Of a stretch of DNA of 64,000 bases, positions 14,309-21,814 are shown one piece after another. This stretch comes from JBBIQV01 sp964555285 (GTDB lineage: Bacteria > Nitrospirota > Nitrospiria > Nitrospirales > Nitrospiraceae). Location of the stretch: contig CAZKRM010000007.1 in NCBI GenBank assembly GCA_964555285.1, positions 1 through 64,000 on the forward strand, given 5' to 3'. Numbering within the stretch: position 1 is the first letter of the stretch; every line of letters begins with the position of its first letter. Position numbers and translations under genes: made by a program. The notes under the pieces were generated by a model. The model saw only the letters and a list, made by a program, of their open reading frames with translations. It did no database searches and was not told the DNA's origin.

Positions 14309-14671
14309 ATGATGCCCCCCATCTTTTCATTGGAGAATCTCTACCGGCAGTATCTCCGCTGCCGGCGACACAAGCGGAACACCCACAATGCCCTCCGGTT
14401 TGAGGCGCGATTAGAGGACAACCTCGTGCGGTTGCGCGAGGAGCTGGAAGGGCGCACCTACCATCCCTCTCGTTCTGTCTGTTTCGTCGTGAAACAGCCC
14501 AAGTTTCGGGAAATCTTCGCGGCGGATTTCCGCGACCGCGTGGTGCATCACGTGCTGATCGACGTGCTGGAGCGGGTGTGGGAACCCATCTTCCACGGGC
14601 GCTGGTGGCGCGGGGAATCTCGGTGGCTGCGGTCAGGGAGACCGAGGACCGTGCCTGGCTCGGCGGGGTGA
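14309..14671 (+). pseudogene. Truncated DGR reverse transcriptase
   Basis: The frame begins M-M-P-P-I-F-S-L-E-N-L-Y-R-Q-Y and continues with H-N-A-L-R-F-E, L-R-E-E-L, K-Q-P-K-F-R-E-I-F-A-A-D-F-R-D-R-V-V-H-H, the N-terminal region and first conserved blocks of DGR/group-II-like reverse transcriptases. Homology stops after V-W-E-P-I-F at about 14593. The remaining 25 residues (H-G-R-W-W-R-G) are unrelated. The palm with the catalytic Y-x-D-D and the thumb are absent, leaving about 95 of some 350 residues. About 110 bases later a copy of the HEAT gene 5 end begins. A GTG at 14294 is also in frame. No activity is expected. Confidence 0.83.
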
Positions 14672-14705
14672 AGCTGAGGCACCTCACCGCCTATTGGCAG
14701 CCGGT

Positions 14706-14836
14706 CGCTGGCTGTGGCGTTAGGCGAAGCGGACGACCGGTTGAAGACACGGATTATGAAGGTATTGGATCGGATGGGCTATAAGCCGAAGCCCAAAGAA
14801 GAAGCGAAGGCGGAAGCGCCACGGCTTCTGGGCTGA
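14706..14836 (+). pseudogene. Duplicated 3' end of HEAT-repeat gene 5
   Basis: From 14706 the sequence repeats 11223 onward, with the first 56 bases identical and then a few changes to about 14790. In frame it reads L-A-V-A-L-G-E-A-D-D-R-L-K-T, then Y-K-P-K-P-K-E-E-A-K-A-E, ending A-P-R-L-L-G and a stop. The rest of the HEAT gene is missing. The DGR therefore lies between two copies of this gene end, and the right copy is joined to the truncated reverse transcriptase. Confidence 0.82.
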
Positions 14837-14858
14837 CGCGAGATCACGTCTCTCGTCC

Positions 14859-16178
14859 TCAGGACTTCGGCTCTTTGGTCGGACGGCCGACTGAGATGTG
14901 CCGGAAACCGAATTTTGCGACACGGTCAGGGTCGTAGACGTTGCGCAAATCGAGCAGGATAGGCTGGCGCATGATCCCCTTCAGCCGTGCAAAATCCAGG
15001 CTCCGGAACTGGTTCCATTCGGTCATCAGGATAAGGGCGTCTGCTCCTTCCGCTACGTCGTACATATCCAGACAGGGAACCATTCCCTTCAACAGCCGTG
15101 TGCTTTCTTCGAGTGCCGCCGGGTCATAAGCCCGGACGATCCCGCCCTCTTTCACGAGCTCTTCGATGATCGACAGGGCCGGTGCTTCTCTCAGGTCGTT
15201 GGTGTTGGGTTTGAACGAGATACCCAAGACCCCGAACGTTTTTCCGCCTACGCCACCCACGGCATCGCGAATCTTCTCCACCATCCGGACGCGCTGTTTG
15301 GCGTTGACACGAGCGGCGGCGCCCGCAATTTCCATCGGATAGCCGACTCGTTCGCCTGTCTGGACGAGTGCCGCCAGATCCTTGGGAAAGCAAGAACCGC
15401 CGAATCCCGGCCCGGCATGGAGAAACTTGTTCCCGATACGATGGTCCAGCCCCATGCCTTTTGCGACGACTTGCACGTCGGCGCCGACCCGCTCACACAC
15501 GTTGGCGACCTCGTTGATGAAGGAAATTTTGGTCGCCAGAAACGCGTTCGAGGCGTATTTGATCATTTCGGCCGTCGGGATGTCGGTGACGACGATCGGG
15601 GTTTCGATCAGGTAGAGAGGGCGATACAGATCCTTCATGATCGCAACGGCCTGATCGCTGTCTGCCCCGATGACGACGCGGTTCGGACGCAGGAAATCTT
15701 CGATGGCCGAACCTTCCCGAAGGAATTCGGGATTCGACACGATGTCGAAGCGATGGGGTTCGGTTCGGTTGGCTTTGATGACGTCGCGGAGTTTCTCTCC
15801 GGTCCCGACAGGAACGGTCGATTTCGTGGCGATGACTTTGTACCCGGTCATGTGGCGGGCGATGCCTCGACCGACCTCTTCGACATACGAGAGGTCTGCC
15901 GATCCGTCAGGCCGCGAAGGAGTTCCCACGGCGATGAAAATGACCAGCGCCTGGTCCACTGCTTTGGCGATGTCGGTGGTGAAGCGCAGCCGACCTTCTT
16001 TGATCCCCTTCGCCACAAGCTCGGTGATGCCCGGCTCATAAAACGGGACGTCACCTTTCTCCAACTTGCCGATCCGTCGCGCGTCGTTATCCATACACGT
16101 GACGGTGACACCGAACTCCGCAAAGCAGGCACCTGTGACCAAGCCGACGTAGCCGGTTCCAATGACGCTGATATGCAT
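14859..16178 (-). CDS. ugd: UDP-glucose 6-dehydrogenase
   Basis: This 439-residue protein oxidises UDP-glucose to UDP-glucuronate with two NAD+, supplying precursors for extracellular polysaccharide or lipid A modification. The N-terminal Rossmann motif is G-T-G-Y-V-G-L-V-T-G. The conserved S-N-P-E-F-L-R-E-G-S-A, K-Y-A-S-N-A-F-L-A-T-K and the catalytic-Cys motif F-G-G-S-C-F-P-K-D are all present, as is F-K-P-N-T-N-D-L-R-E. Length is normal. The start is ATG 16178 behind AAGGAGGA. It is a single-gene unit convergent with the broken DGR and divergent from the CBS gene. Confidence 0.95.
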   Translation of the reverse strand: MHISVIGTGYVGLVTGACFAEFGVTVTCMDNDARRIGKLEKGDVPFYEPGITELVAKGIKEGRLRFTTDIAKAVDQALVIFIAVGTPSRPDGSADLSYVEEVGRGIARHMTGYKVIATKSTVPVGTGEKLRDVIKANRTEPHRFDIVSNPEFLREGSAIEDFLRPNRVVIGADSDQAVAIMKDLYRPLYLIETPIVVTDIPTAEMIKYASNAFLATKISFINEVANVCERVGADVQVVAKGMGLDHRIGNKFLHAGPGFGGSCFPKDLAALVQTGERVGYPMEIAGAAARVNAKQRVRMVEKIRDAVGGVGGKTFGVLGISFKPNTNDLREAPALSIIEELVKEGGIVRAYDPAALEESTRLLKGMVPCLDMYDVAEGADALILMTEWNQFRSLDFARLKGIMRQPILLDLRNVYDPDRVAKFGFRHISVGRPTKEPKS

Positions 16179-16407
16179 GGGAAGCTGTCCTCCTTACAAT
16201 ACCCGGTGGCTGTTCGTGAGCGACGCGGTCGACAAGAAGAAAATCGTAGGGGCAGTATAACAACTGTCGCGTTGTCCGAGCAATGAATTCGCAATTTCTT
16301 GCACAGGACTGAGAACGAAATGAATCGACGGCTTGGCGAGCGATTGACACCCTGGCCCCTCTTCAGTAGAATTTTCTCCCCTTAGACTTGTAGACTTGGA
16401 GTCAGCC

Positions 16408-16818
16408 ATGACACTGCACGTGGGAGCAATACAACGGCCTCTGGCAGTCATGATGCGGCGTGTGCAGCACATGGTGAGCCCCGAGGCCACTTTGATCGAG
16501 GCGGCACGCCAGATGCGCGAGGCCAAGGCGGGCGCGTTGCTCGTCGCGGAGCAGGGCCGGTTCATCGGCGTGGTGAGTGAAGCCGACCTGGTCCGGAAGG
16601 CGATGGCTGAGGGAGTCATGACGGACCAAGCGCGAGTACGGTCGGTCATGAGTGCTCCCGTCATCACGATCGACATCGAGCGATCGGCGCACGACGCCAG
16701 CGATCTGATGGCCGAGCGCGGGATCCGCCACCTGGCGGTCACGGAAGAAGGCCGGATTGTCGGTATGCTGTCGGTGCGCGACCTGCTCCGCTATTTTAAG
16801 AATTGGGGATCTTTGTGA
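16408..16818 (+). CDS. Tandem CBS-domain protein
   Basis: This protein of about 136 residues is little more than a pair of CBS domains (Bateman module). The first runs about residues 18-70 (M-V-S-P-E-A-T-L-I-E-A, G-V-V-S-E-A-D-L-V-R-K). The second runs about 80-132 (V-M-S-A-P-V-I-T-I-D, M-L-S-V-R-D-L-L-R-Y-F). Such modules bind adenosine nucleotides and act as energy sensors on partner proteins. Start ATG 16408 follows GGAG by six bases; an upstream in-frame TTG is ignored. Its partner is not evident. Confidence 0.85.
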   Translation: MTLHVGAIQRPLAVMMRRVQHMVSPEATLIEAARQMREAKAGALLVAEQGRFIGVVSEADLVRKAMAEGVMTDQARVRSVMSAPVITIDIERSAHDASDLMAERGIRHLAVTEEGRIVGMLSVRDLLRYFKNWGSL

Positions 16819-16882
16819 CCTCTCTGCGTGTTTCGATTGGTTCCCGCCCCTCTTTCTCCTCCGCGCCCGCTTTCTTATCCAG

Positions 16883-18481
16883 ATGACATCGGAGCCCAGC
16901 CAGCCCCAGTGGTTTCGGTTATTCTTGTTCGCCACGGCGTTCATCACCGGCGCAGTCGTGATGGCGCTGGAGATTCTGGGGAGCCGTCTGTTGGCGCCGG
17001 TGTTTGGGAACTCGCTCTTTGTCTGGGGCGCGCTCATCGGCGTGATTCTGGGCGCGATGAGCAGCGGATATGCATTCGGCGGATGGCTTTCAGATCGCCG
17101 TCCGGGGAGCGTGGTGCTGGCGGGATTGTTGCTGTTTTCAGGCTCGTGGACCCTGCTGCTGGCTTGGGGTGGTCAGTGGGTGACGTTCCAGGTCTTATTG
17201 AAGTGGAGCGCCGATCCCCGTTGGGGATCGTGCTTGGCCGCCAGCGTCCTGTTAGCCCCTCCGGCATTCGGTCTGAGCGGAGTGTTGCCCGCGTTGCTAC
17301 GTCTCGCCATCGAGGATCTGGGGTTCCTTGGCCGGCACACCGGTCGCATGATCGCAGTCTCCACCGTCGGCAGTCTCGTCGGTACCTGGGGGACGGCGTT
17401 CTTTCTCCTGTCTTGGCTTGGGACGAAGGCGCTGGTCGCGTGGTTGGGGGGTGGACAGGTTCTCCTTGGATTACTGTGGCTCACGCGCACGTCCGTTCTT
17501 CTTCGGGTGCGTGGCATTGTTCCGATGGCGGGAGGCCTTACCATGCTGGGGGGGCTTGTCGTTCTGGGATGGCTTGCCCTCCACCCCGTGCAGGTTGCGC
17601 CGGAGCCGGTCTACCAAGAGGACAGTCCATACCAACAAGTTCGTGTACGGGATAACGACGTGTTACGGTTTCTCATATTGGACAACACATTTCATGCTGT
17701 GATGTGGAAGGCCGATCCCGTCTCATTGTTCCTGCCCTACAGCCAGGTGATGATGGCGGCGCTGGCCGTGTCGCCGGAACCCAAACGGGCGCTGATTTTA
17801 GGGCACGGTGGCGGGTCGTTGGCAAAGTGGCTGGCCGATCGGTGGCCCGAACTTGAACTGGATACCGTGGAAGTCGACCCCTCGGTCGTGCGCGCAGCGG
17901 AGCAGTATTTCGATTATCGCCCCGCCCCGCGGCATCATGTGCATGTGAAAGATGCCCGGGTGTTCCTGCGGTCGACCGCAGGAACCTATGACGTCATCTG
18001 GGTCGATGTCTTTGCCAGGCACTTGATCCCGTTCCATCTCACGACGACGGAGTTTTTTTCGGAGTTGCGCGCCCATCTCAATCCCGACGGAGTCCTGGCC
18101 GTCAACCTATCCTCCTCTGCTGAAGGCGCCGACAGGCAACGAGCCTACGCTGTCGTGCAGACGTTGCGCACGGTCTTTCCGGTGATTCGGTCGTTTAGCG
18201 TGCAGGGACCCTGGCGGTCCAAACAGCCGGGGGCGGCCAACCTGATTTTTTTTGCCGGTGCGCCGGTTGAACGGACGACGTTCGAGGAGCTGGTGTCTCG
18301 AACCGGCGTTCTCGTGGCAGCGAACCGGATTCCATCCGAAGCACAGGCCTTGTTAATCGGCACTCACCGCGAGTCGCCCTGGCCCTCGGGGATCGTGTTC
18401 ACGGACGATTACGCTCCGTTTGACCTGCTGATGGGGAGGGGAATCGGTGAGAGGGATCCGCTCGATCCATCGCGCCCCTAA
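16883..18481 (+). CDS. Membrane protein with spermidine-synthase-like domain
   Basis: This 532-residue protein joins an N-terminal membrane part (about seven to eight hydrophobic segments, first F-L-F-A-T-A-F-I-T-G-A-V-V-M-A-L-E) to a C-terminal Rossmann methyltransferase-like domain of the spermidine synthase type. The latter has Y-Q-Q-V-R-V, A-L-I-L-G-H-G-G-G-S-L, D-T-V-E-V-D-P and Y-D-V-I-W-V-D. The polyamine synthase Asp in the G-G-G-D-G segment is replaced (G-H-G-G-G-S), so classical spermidine synthesis is doubtful. The start at 16883 is chosen because the upstream frame overlaps the CBS gene. It lies 64 bases after the CBS gene. Substrate unknown. Confidence 0.8.
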   Translation: MTSEPSQPQWFRLFLFATAFITGAVVMALEILGSRLLAPVFGNSLFVWGALIGVILGAMSSGYAFGGWLSDRRPGSVVLAGLLLFSGSWTLLLAWGGQWVTFQVLLKWSADPRWGSCLAASVLLAPPAFGLSGVLPALLRLAIEDLGFLGRHTGRMIAVSTVGSLVGTWGTAFFLLSWLGTKALVAWLGGGQVLLGLLWLTRTSVLLRVRGIVPMAGGLTMLGGLVVLGWLALHPVQVAPEPVYQEDSPYQQVRVRDNDVLRFLILDNTFHAVMWKADPVSLFLPYSQVMMAALAVSPEPKRALILGHGGGSLAKWLADRWPELELDTVEVDPSVVRAAEQYFDYRPAPRHHVHVKDARVFLRSTAGTYDVIWVDVFARHLIPFHLTTTEFFSELRAHLNPDGVLAVNLSSSAEGADRQRAYAVVQTLRTVFPVIRSFSVQGPWRSKQPGAANLIFFAGAPVERTTFEELVSRTGVLVAANRIPSEAQALLIGTHRESPWPSGIVFTDDYAPFDLLMGRGIGERDPLDPSRP

Positions 18482-18578
18482 CAATTCGAAACACCGGAAC
18501 AACTCTTCACACGATGGGGGTGGTGTCTGCTGTGTGCGCTGCTCGCTTGAAGGGTATCCGGTCGTCTCAAGAACGGTC

Positions 18579-18608
18579 TTGCTTCTATTTTAACCCCTAT
18601 GCTATAAG
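18579..18608 (+). promoter_or_regulatory. Candidate promoter of the cupredoxin gene
   Basis: TTGCTT (18579-18584), 18-base spacer, TATAAG (18603-18608), giving a 5' leader of about 135 bases before the start at 18751. Read by eye. Confidence 0.4.
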
Positions 18609-18750
18609 GTGTGCCTCGTTGCGCTAGGATCGTTCGTTTTCATTGAGAAGAAAAAACTGCGAGGAACGTCGTCGGAAGGTCAAGGCCACTTGAGCTTGGC
18701 GTTTGTCATTCACCAACCTAATCACATCTTCTTTTTTAAGGAGGTAGGTC

Positions 18751-19230
18751 ATGGGCAAGATGATGTTATGGGTCTTCTTCGGCCTGGTCATGGTTGTGGC
18801 TGGTGCCTCTGGGGCGCTCGCTCACCAGGCAGGCGGCGCAGAGATCGGTGATTTGGAAACGGGGTCCGTGGTGGGACAGCCGTTCAAAGAGTTGGACGTT
18901 GATGCCGAATTCTTTGCGATCGAGATCGGAAACCTAAAGACGTGGTATCCCCCGACCACAGTCGTTGACTTCAAGGTGCGTCCAGGGCGCCCGGTTCTGT
19001 TGAAAGTCACGAACAATTCTACAGCCGAGCACGGCTTCCTGCTCACTGCGGATACGACTCAGGCTGCTCCGACCGTGCTGAAGGCACAGGTGGTTCTCAA
19101 GCCAGGCGAGACGAAGTACATCGGTGTCCCGACCAGCGATCTGTTTTATGCCACGACGGGTAATACGCTCTCGTACCGTTGCCATCTCCATCCGGCACAC
19201 GTTGGTGGCAAATTGGTGATGCTGAAGTAG
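18751..19230 (+). CDS. Periplasmic cupredoxin-domain protein
   Basis: This 159-residue protein has a signal peptide cleaved after A-L-A before H-Q-A-G. The mature domain is a cupredoxin: H in A-E-H-G-F, then Y-R-C-H-L-H-P-A-H-V-G-G-K-L-V-M, supplying the Cys and His ligands and an axial Met of a type 1-like copper site. It probably carries electrons in the periplasm or handles copper; such proteins are common in nitrite-oxidising bacteria. A strong TAAGGAGG precedes the ATG, suggesting high expression. It is monocistronic, with a terminator at 19272. Confidence 0.88.
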   Translation: MGKMMLWVFFGLVMVVAGASGALAHQAGGAEIGDLETGSVVGQPFKELDVDAEFFAIEIGNLKTWYPPTTVVDFKVRPGRPVLLKVTNNSTAEHGFLLTADTTQAAPTVLKAQVVLKPGETKYIGVPTSDLFYATTGNTLSYRCHLHPAHVGGKLVMLK

Positions 19231-19271
19231 TTTCGTTCGAACGTCCCACAGACGACTGAATAGGAAATACC

Positions 19272-19305
19272 AAGGCCCCGTCGGTGTTATGACCGACGGG
19301 GCCTT
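19272..19305. terminator. Intrinsic terminator
   Basis: A 14-bp perfect stem (AAGGCCCCGTCGGT, 19272-19285, with 19292-19305) and six-base loop, followed by GTTGTGTGG. It lies between the cupredoxin gene and the convergent gene ending at 19346, so it may serve both. Confidence 0.8.
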
Positions 19306-19345
19306 GTTGTGTGGTCTCGGGAACGATGCTCTAAGGAAGCCGGTT

Positions 19346-19675
19346 TCAAGCTTCTTCGGGACGACACTCCGGACTGCCATTGAGGGGGATACTCTGGGTG
19401 GCGGTGAGTTTTCCTCCGACGATCAGGAGGAGGAAACGATTCTCCAGCGGTGCCTCCTGCCGTTTTTCGACGACGATGGTATTCACGTCCACGATCATTT
19501 CATCCCCATCCCATTGGGTGCTGTTGACGATCCACAGGTGGCTGCTTGCCTCGGGGAATTGCCGAGTCACGAACGTGTCGATGAGGAGGGTGAGATCTAC
19601 GGTGGTTGCCTGTGTCGGTGTCGGGAGACACAGGCTCATGATCAGGCCGAAAAGGATCGCAAGTCGAAGTTGCAT
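19346..19675 (-). CDS. Small exported protein of unknown function
   Basis: This protein of about 109 residues has a signal peptide (L-R-L-A-I-L-F-G-L-I-M-S-L-C, cleavage near T-Q-A). The mature part has V-D-L-T-L-L-I-D-T-F-V-T-R-Q-F-P-E-A and a beta-rich W-D-G-D-E-M-I-V-D-V-N-T-I-V segment. No family is recognised. The start is ATG 19675 behind GGAGGTG; the frame continues to 19705. It faces the cupredoxin gene tail to tail. Confidence 0.6.
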   Translation of the reverse strand: MQLRLAILFGLIMSLCLPTPTQATTVDLTLLIDTFVTRQFPEASSHLWIVNSTQWDGDEMIVDVNTIVVEKRQEAPLENRFLLLIVGGKLTATQSIPLNGSPECRPEEA

Positions 19676-19859
19676 CGGAGCACCTCCGGGCGAGGGGGTT
19701 CGCAATGTGTGGCCTCTACAGAGTAATCGGTCTGGCCGCCTCCGATCTTGAAGAGAGGGCGTAGCTCATCCGCTGAAATTGTACTGCCCAGAGGAGACGA
19801 AAGCCAGGAATTGCAGAGTTGCCGGCGTTCCGACGTCGCGGGTGTTGTGCGGAAAGCGC

Positions 19860-19895
19860 GAGGGCCCGCTCCTTTGGTGAAGGGAGCAGGCCCTC
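19860..19895. terminator. Hairpin, probable terminator of the ferredoxin gene
   Basis: GAGGGCC-CGCTCC pairs with GGAGC-GGCCCTC across 19860-19895. It lies 30 bases past the stop of the minus-strand ferredoxin. No clear T tract follows, so termination is less certain than at 19272. Confidence 0.55.
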
Positions 19896-19925
19896 GTCGG
19901 ATTTAGAGAAACGTGAGAGAGGGGC

Positions 19926-20273
19926 TTAATTCCTGACGCCGCTCCACACCTTGGCAGGATCGATCTGCTTGTCCGGATTCAGCTTTTTCGCCTTCTCCAA
20001 CAGGGATTCCGTCGTCTCCGGATAAGCCGGGTCTGCAATGCAGCAGTTGTCTACGGGGCAGACTGCCGCGCACTGGGGCTCATCGAAGTGACCCACGCAT
20101 TCTGTGCAGCGATCGTGCGTGATGACGTAGATGTTGTCGCCAACGCCCTGGCCGTCTCCCACATGGTAACCCTTGCCTTCGGCGTCGCCGCGTGTTTCGA
20201 AGATAGCCTCATTCGGGCATTCCGGCAGGCAAGCCCCGCAGGAAATGCATTCATCGGTGATCAGCAGCGCCAT
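19926..20273 (-). CDS. 2[4Fe-4S] ferredoxin
   Basis: This protein of about 115 residues carries two cluster motifs. The first is C-I-S-C-G-A-C-L-P-E-C-P. The second begins C-T-E-C-V-G-H-F-D-E-P-Q-C and ends V-C-P, the spaced form typical of Allochromatium-type (Alvin) low-potential ferredoxins. The C-terminal helix (K-A-K-K-L-N-P-D) is also typical. It is a cytoplasmic electron carrier; in autotrophs using the reductive TCA cycle such ferredoxins feed pyruvate and 2-oxoglutarate synthases. The ATG at 20273 follows GAAGGAGGC; the longer frame to 20345 has no support. Monocistronic. Confidence 0.92.
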   Translation of the reverse strand: MALLITDECISCGACLPECPNEAIFETRGDAEGKGYHVGDGQGVGDNIYVITHDRCTECVGHFDEPQCAAVCPVDNCCIADPAYPETTESLLEKAKKLNPDKQIDPAKVWSGVRN

Positions 20274-20514
20274 GTCCCTTGCCTCCTTCTCAAGACTATA
20301 TGATGGCCGATTCCAGTGTTGACAACATGATCCAGCCACAGCCATAGTGCTGTGGCGAAAAGTGGCATCATTCTAGACTGTGTTTCTTTTCCAAGTCAAC
20401 AGAGTCACAAGCGCTCAGAAGGCCTAGAGGCGGTGAGCTCCTGGGCCTATGGGCCCAGGCTGCGGTCAGAGTCTGGTCACCGAAAAAGAGACGGCGTAGC
20501 GAGCCACCGACACG

Positions 20515-20997
20515 ATGCCACCAGAGGCGAGTAACAAACGAAGCCGCGTTGTGACCCTCGTTCTGCTGGCCATCCTGCTGATGTCCGCCAGCCTGTTCCT
20601 GACGAATAAGAAAGATGCGGATATCATTATCGTGACATTTCCCAATGGGAAACAACTCGAGACGGAAGTGGCGGATACTCCTGAGCGGTTGCTCTTTGGC
20701 CTCGCGTTTCGGGAGGGATTGCCACCCGACACGGGGATGCTTTATATCTTCGAGTCCACGGGGCTGCACCGGGTTCGGACGACGGGGTACACGTTTCCGG
20801 TCGACATGATCTGGGTCGATGAAAGCCGGCATATTGTCCAGGTGATCGAGAACGTTTCCCCCTGTCCACGCGATCCATGCCCTCTCTATGGGCCGCCTCC
20901 TGAGCCGGTGCGCTACATGATTCAGGCGGTTGCTGGATTCATCAAGCAAGAAGGCGTGCAGTCGGGAGGCGAACTGAAGTTTACATTGCGGCTGTAA
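20515..20997 (+). CDS. DUF192 family protein, membrane-anchored
   Basis: This 160-residue protein has an N-terminal hydrophobic segment (V-T-L-V-L-L-A-I-L-L-M-S-A-S-L-F-L) that may be a signal anchor. A DUF192 domain follows: E-V-A-D-T-P-E-R-L-L-F-G-L-A-F-R-E, G-M-L-Y-I-F, F-P-V-D-M-I-W-V-D, I-E-N-V-S-P-C. The domain is a small beta fold of unknown function, usually periplasmic. Two Cys (P-C-P-R-D-P-C) could form a disulfide. It diverges from the ferredoxin gene and is followed by the Rieske gene after 48 bases. Confidence 0.85.
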   Translation: MPPEASNKRSRVVTLVLLAILLMSASLFLTNKKDADIIIVTFPNGKQLETEVADTPERLLFGLAFREGLPPDTGMLYIFESTGLHRVRTTGYTFPVDMIWVDESRHIVQVIENVSPCPRDPCPLYGPPPEPVRYMIQAVAGFIKQEGVQSGGELKFTLRL

Positions 20998-21045
20998 ACG
21001 CCTGTCCTGTTCGAGTGCGAATAATCCAACAGCATTGAGGTCGGA

Positions 21046-21369
21046 ATGGCACACAAAGGATTTCAATCTGTCGCCCGTACCGGCGACATTTTGCAAGGCG
21101 AAGCCAAGCTCGTCACCATCGAAGGCAAAGCCATTGCGGTCTTCAACGTGAACGACCAATTTTATGCGATCTATAATACCTGCCCGCATGAAGGAGGGCC
21201 GCTCTGCGAGGGCCGCCTGAAAGGCTATGTCGTGTCCTGTCCGTGGCACGATCTGGCCTTCGACGTGCGGAACGGGCAAGGGACTGACGGAGGCGGGTAC
21301 TGTGTAGGGAGTTATGAAGTCCGCGTGGATGGCGATCGGATTCTCCTCGGGGCCAGGCGCAAGGTGTGA
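21046..21369 (+). CDS. Rieske [2Fe-2S] ferredoxin
   Basis: This 107-residue soluble Rieske protein resembles the small subunit of nitrite reductase (NirD) and dioxygenase ferredoxins. The cluster ligands are clear: C-P-H-E-G-G-P-L, then C-P-W-H-D-L-A-F-D after about 18 residues. There is no signal peptide, so it is cytoplasmic. No oxygenase or reductase subunit is adjacent, so its partner is unknown. It is probably expressed with the DUF192 gene upstream. Confidence 0.9.
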   Translation: MAHKGFQSVARTGDILQGEAKLVTIEGKAIAVFNVNDQFYAIYNTCPHEGGPLCEGRLKGYVVSCPWHDLAFDVRNGQGTDGGGYCVGSYEVRVDGDRILLGARRKV

Positions 21370-21448
21370 CGCGGTCGCTGTTCGGATAGGCCGGTGCCCG
21401 GCGATGCCGTACCATAATTTTAATTTTGGAGTGGGGTGGTAGAAACGT

Positions 21449-21814
21449 ATGAACCGAGGACCCGGTTCTGATGGTGGTGGGAGAGGCCCCGACTCGGGCG
21501 TGAAGACACGCACGGCCCAGGTGGATGGCTTACTCCAGATTCATCTCTGGGAAGATCGCACGCGAGGGGAGTCGTGGGTTTCCTCCTATAACCCGGCGTC
21601 GTTCGTCCTCGTCGGCGATGATTTTCTGTGCATCGCCAGCAACAATGCGGTTCACAACGGGCGCCGCACCTTCGAATTCAAACCCCTCGCAGTGGGCACT
21701 CACCAACTGGTGTTCGAGAAACGCATGGGATGGAAATTTACAGCGGAGGATCGCCGCGTGTTCGAGGTCGTCGTGACAGCCGATCCAGCGCGCGCGGGGT
21801 CCACGAGTGCCTGA
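21449..21814 (+). CDS. Chagasin-like (I42) protease inhibitor domain protein
   Basis: This 121-residue protein starts with a Gly-rich segment and then has G-E-S-W-V-S-S-Y, H-N-G-R-R-T-F-E-F and G-T-H-Q-L-V-F-E-K-R-M-G-W, in the order of the three loops by which chagasin-type inhibitors block papain-like cysteine proteases. The match is loose and the second loop departs from the family consensus. There is no signal peptide, whereas bacterial members are often exported. Its stop overlaps the GTG start of the aminotransferase by eight bases, so the two are translationally coupled. Confidence 0.5.
   Translation: MNRGPGSDGGGRGPDSGVKTRTAQVDGLLQIHLWEDRTRGESWVSSYNPASFVLVGDDFLCIASNNAVHNGRRTFEFKPLAVGTHQLVFEKRMGWKFTAEDRRVFEVVVTADPARAGSTSA

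Noticed and set aside
13849..14403. 184-residue open frame covering the TR
   Set aside because: It has no good start and crosses the antisense TA remnant and the TR. The TR is a noncoding template, and the Asn-rich part reflects its codon design.
14309..14671. Retron or group II intron as the source of the RT fragment
   Set aside because: There is no msr/msd-like structure and no intron domain V. The adjacent TR/VR and avd remnants point to a DGR.
14594..14705. Continuation of the RT in another frame
   Set aside because: All three frames were read; none shows a Y-x-D-D or other RT block, and the stretch is too short for a palm domain.
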